A DNA stretch of 64,000 nucleotides from assembly GCA_959347315.1 (NCBI GenBank), contig OY365806.1, positions 30,704,156 through 30,768,155 on the forward strand, written 5' to 3'. Below are positions 59,726-64,000 of this stretch, one piece after another. Source of the DNA: Bimastos eiseni. Lineage: Eukaryota; Annelida; Clitellata; Crassiclitellata; Lumbricidae. Below the pieces are notes generated by a model. The model saw only the letters and a list, made by a program, of their open reading frames with translations. It did no database searches and was not told the origin of the DNA. Made by a program: the position numbers and the translations under genes. Position 1 is the stretch's first letter; each line of letters opens with the position of its first letter.

Positions 59726-61080
59726 TGTGGTTTACAAACGGTTGACATTTAGAATTCCAGTTCAATTTCTGATCTATGGTCGTCGCATCGCTGACCGACT
59801 TCAGAAAAATAATCATATTTAAAATCTAATCTACTTCAGGCCATTAAGCTGGACATCCCATTCAGTAGACGAAGCGCGCAGACCACGCCTCTGTCGAGTG
59901 GGTTCAGAACCAAGTCCTTGCCCTGCGGTCTAACAGAGCAGCGTTGAAGACGTCGGTCCCAGCGGGACATCAAACAATCTAAATCTAATTTTCCAAGGAA
60001 CATCCGCCAGTTGAACCCCGGCCACAGAGGGTGTCCAGACGGACGCATGACCCTTGCAGCAGGGTCGCGGACTGACGGGGCGGTTTGTGAAGGGGAAAGG
60101 GGCGGAGTGGGTCGAAACGGTGCTCAGGTGAAAGAAACGGGAGCGGGGAACAGCCGTTCGCCAAATCCAATTTATTTCCAACGTGGTGTGGTTGGTCTTT
60201 ATCCCGCCCTCTGCCACTTTTCCATGCCTTGTTCAATCCATTTTCCCTATTTTCTACCTCTTGTATGTACCACCTCTTTCTTGCCTCTTCCGTCTCTCTC
60301 GATGTCTCTCTCTTTCTGTCTCTCTGTATCTGTATTTCTGTCTATCTCTGTTTCTCTGCATCGTTGCCTCAGTCTTCCTTCCGTCCTTCCCTCAATAATT
60401 GATTCAATTCCTCCTTCGATTCTTCTCTGATCCTTTTCCTTTCTTCAAACCTACCATTAATCCATCACATTCCCCATCACACTCTCTCCTGTTGCTCCTT
60501 AATTGTATCTTGACCTTCGAGTTACCCTCCCTCCTCTTTGTTTTTTATTCACTGCATCAAGCGTCCAGCTTCGACTCTTTGCGTCCCTCATTCCCAACAT
60601 CTCGGACATCTTAGGCCTCCGCTCCCTCGTCTCTCCTATCGCCGATACTCGGTTCCTATATATACCTCTTCCCCAGTTCCTCTCCTAATTCCCTTCATTC
60701 TTCCAACTCTCTTAAATTCCCACTTTCTTTCTTTCAATCCTTCTCTTCTTCTTTTCCTCCCTCCTTCCAACAATCCCACCATCCTGATGGCTATATGCCT
60801 CCCTTCCTGCTTCCTTCCATCACTCTCTCCTTCCCTTCCTACTCCTCGAGTCCTCTCGTTCATTCAGCCTGCAACCAGATCCTGCATTTCAAACCTGTCA
60901 TCTTGAGGCGCTAATATCATAATCAACGATATATTTTCGCACCTCGTTTTCATCTCGTCCGCCGTCGACGACCAGCGTCCAGAGACCCGGATGAGGCGGC
61001 GGCCATCTTTGAAGCGTCGTCCTGTTTCCAGAGGGCGCACGTGCGCCGTATATTCGCGAAATCAAAACGACGCTTCTTAC
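59726..61080. other. No gene; GC-rich then CT-rich sequence
   Basis: Positions 59990-60170 are GC-richer. Positions 60250-60890 are irregular pyrimidine-rich (CCTTCCTT, CTCTCT), and the Leu/Ser/Pro frames there are artefacts. Positions 60950-61080 are CpG-rich and include AAAGATGGCCGCCGCC on the minus strand, a YY1-like word. Confidence 0.5.
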
Positions 61081-61143
61081 GCGAAAGAGATTATCGCACA
61101 GGGTGTAGGTAGCACCATCGCTATCTCCAAAGTTGCTAGCCAT
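61081..61143 (-). other. Candidate small first coding exon (speculative)
   Basis: On the minus strand ATG follows GGAGAAA, a favourable start context, and opens 21 codons (MASNFGDSDGATYT...). These end exactly at GTAAGA, a strong donor, in phase 0, the phase needed by the Sp exon at 39353. The surroundings are CpG-rich. Against it: the intron would be 21.7 kb and the peptide does not match the MATS(L/I)LGEE start of Sp6-9 proteins. It could belong to another gene or be chance. Confidence 0.2.
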
Positions 61144-61539
61144 TTTCTCCTTAGGCTCTAAACAAATTATCTTTAATGACTAAGGCGATTTCCAATCGAC
61201 GCGTATTATCTAGCATTATGAGCAGAAGTAACGTCCAATTAAGTGCATAATCAGTTAGTCAGAGACTTTATGTAGCGTCCCTCCAAGATATCCATTCAGT
61301 GTCGATTATTTGATATCACAACGCATCACATGAAATAAAACACGTTGCAGTTATTTAAATGAGGTTGCATTATATAATTACTGTAATCGCACATTTTAAT
61401 ATTTCAACAACTCCCCTCTTGTAGCAATTCAGCAGATGACAGTTACACTTGCATTGTCTGACCATCGTTGCGCGCCACTCGTTCCTACTGCACCCATTGC
61501 CATTTGCCCTATTGCTTGAACGTGTGAACGGCGATAGCG

Positions 61540-62072
61540 GCCGGAAGGTAAGCCGATCAAAGCTGTCTGACTTCATCCTCTCTACCGCCGCCGCCGCCGC
61601 CACATCCCGGCTGCTGAGCCAGAGACCTATTAGGTGAATTATCGCCTCTCTTCCACTCGTAAGATAACTGGCTTGCGATGGAACTGGAGAGCCGCCGAAA
61701 TCGCGAGAGAGGTGAACCGCAGAAACGGAGGTTCTTGCCATAACCTCTGAGTTGTTGTAGCGCATTTTTCTCCGTTGATCCTGCTGATGTTGCTGCAAAT
61801 GTTGTTCCATAACTCAGGACGCTTGACAGGGGGCGTGACGGCGCTGCGGGGGTGGGATCGAGAGGGGTGTAGGAGGAGCGGGGAGCGAGTGGGCAGGGAG
61901 TGGAACTGCGTCGGAATGCAGGTAGTAATAATTCATAGGCAGCCGACGGAGTTCGTGTCGCTGTCAGGAGCTGTCAGTGTCAGCAGCTGCTGCGTTCAGT
62001 GATGGAGGGATGCAGCGGACGATGCTGCTGCTGCTGCTGCTGATTCGGATGTGGATGATGATGATGATGATG
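61540..62072. promoter_or_regulatory. CpG-rich block with CCG, CTG and GAT triplet runs
   Basis: Contains CGCCGCCGCCGCCGCC at about 61586-61601, (CTG)n at 62023-62042 and (GAT)n at 62055-62072, within G+C- and CpG-rich sequence. A minus frame of 146 codons (61810-61370) starts MEQHLQQHQQDQRRKMRYNN but shows no domain. The composition suggests a promoter or 5' exon on the minus strand, possibly of the Sp gene, but this is inference. Confidence 0.3.
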
Positions 62073-62159
62073 GTTGCCAGTCAAATGCGGGGTTGAATGG
62101 ATGCGGCGTTCGTCCTCAGTATTTATCTGTTTGTATCCGTCTGTCTGTCCGTCCGCTCG

Positions 62160-62365
62160 ACGCTGTGTTGCTCGAACAATACATATTATATATATATTAT
62201 ATATTATTTATATATATATTATATATATATTATATATATATATTATATATATATATTATATATATATATTATATTCTATATATATATTATATATTATATG
62301 TATAAAATTATATATATATATATTATATATATATTATATATTATATATATATACATGACTATATA
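62160..62365. repeat. (TATAT/TATTA)n AT-only array
   Basis: About 200 bp almost only A and T with TATTATATATAT phasing; strongly self-complementary. Poly-Tyr/Ile frames are artefacts. Confidence 0.95.
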
Positions 62366-62662
62366 TACATATAAATTATATAAACTATATCATATTAAGG
62401 TATGTTGTAATTGTGCTGCTGATGCCTCTGTCCTTTAAGCTACTCTGATGCGCAGGCATCTTTTGCTCTCAGTGTCTGAGTGTTGTCTCTTGTAGTCTGC
62501 TGTTGCTTAATGGTTCCTATTGTTGTCCTTATGCGTCTTCTTGTCAAATGTTGTCTTCTGCTGTACTTCGCTGTTCCGTGTCGTTGATTCTAAGTGTGTC
62601 GTTGTAAGAATTCTGTTGTCTGTTCCGTTGCTCTCCTGTGCTGTCTTTTGTTGTCACTAAAG

Positions 62663-62693
<31 letters not shown>

Positions 62694-64000
62694 CACTGAC
62701 CACGTGATCTGCAACGTCCCTTGTGCCTCTGCACTGGTCCACCTTCCGATGTTAACTAATTGAAGGGATTTAAATGTCGTCCTATGATCACGTAGCAGTT
62801 TCAGTTTAGCGACACCGCGACAACAGAGATATTAGCGTCGCCACCTTCAGCCATGCTCGGAACTGGCATTATAAGAGTGCGGACAGTGGTGTGGGCCTGT
62901 ACACGGGAACCTTAGGATGGCGTGACATCAGCTGGTGGGGAGGAGTCTCATACCACCAATTCATTCAAAATTGAGCAGGGCTGTATAGAAAACGTAGAAC
63001 TGTATATAGGACACGGCGAATGCTTGGTCTGCAATGCCACATAGCTCTGGATGTCTAGAAGCGCCGACGTTAAGTGCCTCAAAGTCTAGCGATTATAATC
63101 CGTCCTATTTTGGTTCGTCGTGTTCTATGGCGCCATCTATGGAAAGACTCGTCATCATGATTTGGAATTCAACTAAGATCAGTATTTTATTTTAACATAA
63201 TCTTCGTTCCGCATGGTGTGATCCGTGAACCCATTCTGGAACCTCTGGTGGCTTAAATTATACCTCGTTGCGCCTCAGCAATCGCAAGTGATAGAGATGC
63301 GATTCTTGCATCAGTGATAATAGGATTTCTTGGTAGAAAAATAACAAATCTATTCATAACGTTGTAGAACAATCGGCCGACATTCATTCCACAGATTTAT
63401 TCCTGAGGATAAATATATTATGGTCACTTAGAACGTTACGGCACGTGACGTTACGTCATGTTTCCGCAAGAAGTAACCGCCAAATGGTGTAAAATATATT
63501 TTGAATTCCTTACTCAAAAATCATGACTAGACACATTGTCATCTCAGACTCGCCGTAAAGAGAAACCACGCATCCAATGCGATATCAGCTGTGCGTCACG
63601 GCTTGGCGTCATGTTATAAGGTGTTGCGCAAGAATGACATTATGAAACCACCAGCGTAAAAATTGAAAATTTTGAAATTGCCCGGGGTTAAAAAGAACCC
63701 AAGATGCTGAACACGTCGTTCGAAACTTGACTGCGACACAAGGGTTAAATATCGGACAGCACACTAGGCACATGCATGAATTAATTATATAAACTAACAT
63801 AAATGAAATTAAATGTGTCATGAAACGTGTAATGAAGTCACACTTTTTACGCTCTACTTCTCAATGCATCATTCGCTGGATGGAGGCACGCATTCCTGTT
63901 TGATAAGGTTCTCAACCGCCTGGATAAACGGCCGAAGATCAGACGGACAGCTCTGTCACTAGGCTACTCATTTCATGTCTTAGCCTCTCAGGACAGGCAA
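62366..64000. other. No gene; (TA)n at 62663-62691; repeat family E copy
   Basis: A TA microsatellite lies at 62663-62691. Positions 62792-62868 are the second copy of family E (see 36574-36654). The remainder is unique-looking and has no supported gene. Confidence 0.5.

Noticed and set aside
59288..59822. Long frames on both strands (poly-Tyr/Met/Val, poly-His/Thr/Ile)
   Set aside because: The region is a GTAT tetranucleotide array and every frame is open by composition.

Overview
The window is eukaryotic animal DNA, intron- and repeat-rich, with very low coding density. It contains one clear gene: a Sp6-9 subgroup (Sp8/Sp9-like) zinc-finger transcription factor on the minus strand, whose large last coding exon spans 37953-39353. 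The Btd box, the three Sp-type C2H2 fingers and the N-terminal Sp box make this a metazoan genome. The abundance of mariner, CR1/L2-like and RTE-like elements, tRNA-type SINEs, microsatellites and the palindromic word TAGGCCTA suggests an invertebrate, probably marine. I cannot name the phylum.

Layout. 1-9 kb: pyrimidine tandem repeats, a mariner transposase pseudogene (about 1.29-2.47 kb) broken by two insertions, a dispersed repeat, a 42-bp minisatellite and a 41-bp hAT footprint element. 9.8-12.1 kb: a dead LINE and an 0.8-kb homopurine tract. 15.27-16.46 kb: a non-autonomous DNA transposon with perfect 18-bp terminal inverted repeats. 18.96-19.16 kb: a 200-base assembly gap inside CT-rich repeats. 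21-24 kb: a minus-strand LINE fragment and several tandem arrays. 27.3-27.96 kb: a CpG-rich block. 28.7-30.5 kb: a 1.8-kb pyrimidine minisatellite. 31.9-32.5 kb: two mariner 3' ends in inverted orientation. 37.6-39.35 kb: the Sp gene and its probable 3' UTR. 39.35-64 kb: the region upstream of that exon, likely intron or 5' flank, with RTE-type and CR1/L2-type LINE ends, three copies of a tRNA-derived SINE, more mariner debris, many microsatellites and a near-perfect 668-bp palindrome at 45846-46513 built from a mariner transposase 3' end.

How it fits together. The Sp exon opens at a good splice acceptor (39354-39355) in phase 0, so a short first coding exon must lie at higher coordinates; I could not identify it securely (one weak candidate is at 61081-61143). 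The emptiness around the gene fits a developmental regulator in a gene-poor neighbourhood. Most long open reading frames here (up to 616 codons) are low-complexity repeats without stops, not genes. Mobile-element remnants were recognised by translating by eye and matching to remembered family motifs; no database search was run.
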